DNA of 6,028 bases, taken from an uncultured Dehalococcoidia bacterium (GTDB lineage: Bacteria; Chloroflexota; Dehalococcoidia; Tepidiformales; Tepidiformaceae). A program made the translations under genes and the position numbers. The notes under the pieces were generated by a model. The model did not search any database. It was not told the origin of the DNA and saw nothing but the letters and a program-made list of their open reading frames with translations. Shown here one piece after another: positions 5,448 to 6,028 of this stretch; position 1 is the first letter of the stretch; each line of letters opens with the position of its first letter. The stretch is taken from positions 1-6,028 of the forward strand of contig CALFYR010000724.1 of assembly GCA_937954195.1 (NCBI GenBank). The letters run 5' to 3'.

Positions 5448-5455
5448 TGGTCGAA

Positions 5456-5644
5456 TCAGGCGACGCGGAACCAGGCACCGTGCTCGGCGATGATCCGGTC
5501 ACGGTGGCTGCTCGCGGCCTGGTGTGCGTTGAAGGCCGAGCGGCAGCGTCCGCAGGCGAGGACATTCGACCTGCGGCGGCCACCACGGCCGAGGATTTGT
5601 ATAGGCCCATCAACGATGGGCGACTGGCAGCGTGGGCAAATCAT
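5456..5644 (-). CDS. Small zinc-ribbon protein (62 aa), function unknown
   Basis: Two Cys pairs, C3-x2-C6 (MICPRC) and C31-x2-C34 (CGRC), give a CxxC-x24-CxxC zinc ribbon. A basic GRGGRRR stretch (19-25) lies in the loop. The C-terminal part (39-62) is His-rich and predicted helical (AHQAASSHRDRIIAEHGAW). It is cytoplasmic by lack of any signal or membrane segment. The start at 5644 is chosen because AAGGAG (5658 to 5653) lies 8 nt before the ATG and the first Cys pair follows at once, as is usual for such proteins; a longer frame to 5767 has no SD and adds unrelated sequence. I do not recognise a named family. It precedes the flavoprotein gene on the same strand and may be the first gene of that transcript. 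Nucleic-acid binding is plausible but inferred from the fold type only. Confidence 0.75.
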   Translation of the reverse strand: MICPRCQSPIVDGPIQILGRGGRRRSNVLACGRCRSAFNAHQAASSHRDRIIAEHGAWFRVA

Positions 5645-5665
5645 TCGAGGTTCTCCTTGTTGGTG

Positions 5666-5716
5666 GAGCGAGGACACCGGGACCGGTCGCCCGGCGGAGC
5701 ATGGGTGCCCTCGCTC
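5666..5716 (-). promoter_or_regulatory. Hairpin in the leader of the 62-aa zinc-ribbon gene
   Basis: GAGCGAGGACACC (5666-5678) pairs with GGTGCCCTCGCTC (5704-5716) at 12 of 13 positions around a 25-nt loop that contains the small palindrome GACCGGTC (5681-5688). On the minus strand it ends 7 nt before the SD of the gene, so as RNA it is a leader stem-loop; as DNA it could be an operator. No T-tract is present. Confidence 0.45.
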
Positions 5717-5723
5717 TGCAACC

Positions 5724-5796
5724 AACGTATCGAGGAGTCGGTGGCCAAGACTTGAAGGAGTCCTCAAGGAGTTCTGGAGAGTGCGCCCCGTGTGTG
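5724..5796 (+). repeat. Inverted repeat, copy A
   Basis: This copy has three conserved blocks in order on the plus strand: AACGTATCGAGG (5724-5735), a 24-nt block (5757-5780) ending TTCTGGAGA, and CGCCCCGTGTGTG (5784-5796). Each block recurs in inverted orientation in copy B. Block 1 is identical, block 2 matches at 22 positions with two substitutions and one single-base gap, and block 3 matches 12 of 13. Spacers differ in length between copies: 21 versus 8 nt, then 3 versus 14 nt. Confidence 0.75.
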
Positions 5797-5946
5797 CGGC
5801 AGGTCACGAACGGACGCTGCCCCAGCGCCGCGACGAGTCTACTGGGCAAGCCTGGCAGAGATGACGGGCCGTTGCCGACGCACCCCGGATCCGTCCTTCG
5901 GGCCGGGGCGGAGACGGTGCCCGGACCATGGCTGCGAGAGGCAGGT

Positions 5947-6018
5947 CACACACCGGGCGGAGGCTGCAGATCATCTCCAGAAGTCCTTCAGGAACTCCCG
6001 GCTTGCCCTCGATACGTT
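5947..6018 (-). repeat. Inverted repeat, copy B
   Basis: This is the minus-strand counterpart of copy A: AACGTATCGAGG (6018 to 6007), a 25-nt block (5998 to 5974) ending TTCTGGAGA, and CGCCCGGTGTGTG (5959 to 5947). About 150 nt separate the inner ends of the two copies. The copies are too alike to be chance and too diverged, with indels, to be a recent perfect duplication. Confidence 0.75.
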
Positions 6019-6028
6019 CGAAATCAGC

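Larger units (their letters stand above)
5645..6028. other. Gene-free right end, upstream of the 62-aa zinc-ribbon gene
   Basis: In these 384 nt I find no supported gene. It holds the leader hairpin (5666-5716), two inverted copies of one sequence (5724-5796 and 5947-6018), and a 10-nt direct repeat GGCAGGTCAC (5798-5807 and 5940-5949). Weak open frames touch the right edge: ATG at 5861 on plus (56 codons, no good SD), and on minus a frame ending at 5971-5973 (LISNVSRASREFLKDFWR then TGA). Neither can be judged without the flanking sequence. Confidence 0.5.

Noticed and set aside
5395..5613. N-terminal extension of the flavoprotein to an ATG at 5613
   Set aside because: It would run through the 62-aa zinc-ribbon gene and the perfect hairpin; the GTG at 5394 has an SD and gives normal family length.
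5724..6018. Integron attC site as explanation of the inverted copies
   Set aside because: The ends do not fit the RYYYAAC and GTTRRRY core sites, and no integrase or cassette gene is present.
5861..6028. Plus-strand frame open to the right edge (56 codons)
   Set aside because: It has a weak SD and no recognisable motif, and it runs through copy B of the repeat. Keep in mind only if sequence to the right extends it.

Overview
This is a 6-kb window of chromosome-like, GC-rich bacterial DNA. It holds six genes I can support: an HSL-family esterase cut off by the left edge, rsmG, a greA-type gene with an extra N-terminal domain, two small zinc-ribbon proteins, a class C beta-lactamase-like serine hydrolase, and an acyl-CoA dehydrogenase-superfamily flavoprotein. 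From memory, GreA proteins with a similar N-terminal extension occur in Dehalococcoidia and related Chloroflexota. With the GC-rich codon use this suggests that group, but the assignment is low confidence and rests on recall, not on a search.

Layout. Positions 1-1441 (minus strand) carry rsmG followed by the esterase, which has its own -10 box and Shine-Dalgarno (SD) sequence in a 72-nt gap. At about 1360-1440 rsmG and greA diverge from overlapping -10-like hexamers, and the greA message looks leaderless. The greA gene (plus) ends at a clean intrinsic terminator (2268-2295). A non-coding stretch of about 270 nt with two small hairpins follows, then a 90-residue zinc-ribbon gene (plus). The stop of that gene overlaps by 4 nt the stop of the convergent serine hydrolase (minus). 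Upstream of the hydrolase lies a 149-nt gap with two long hairpins and a -10 box almost touching its ATG. Then comes the acyl-CoA dehydrogenase-like gene (minus), preceded by a 12-bp perfect hairpin and a 62-residue zinc-ribbon gene (minus). The last 384 nt contain no gene I can support.

How the genes relate. rsmG (16S rRNA methylation) and greA (rescue of stalled RNA polymerase) are housekeeping genes. The hydrolase, esterase and flavoprotein look like general lipid, acyl or xenobiotic metabolism genes, and nothing in the window ties them to one pathway. The 62-aa zinc-ribbon gene and the flavoprotein gene could be one transcript, with the hairpin between them controlling relative expression.

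The points most worth a second look are: the fusion of a tyrosine-recombinase core-binding-like domain to GreA; the pair of diverged inverted copies (about 70 nt each) at 5724-5796 and 5947-6018; the His in place of the usual catalytic Glu of the acyl-CoA dehydrogenase-like protein; and the overlapping divergent rsmG/greA start region. I see no CRISPR array, tRNA, rRNA, transposase or phage gene.
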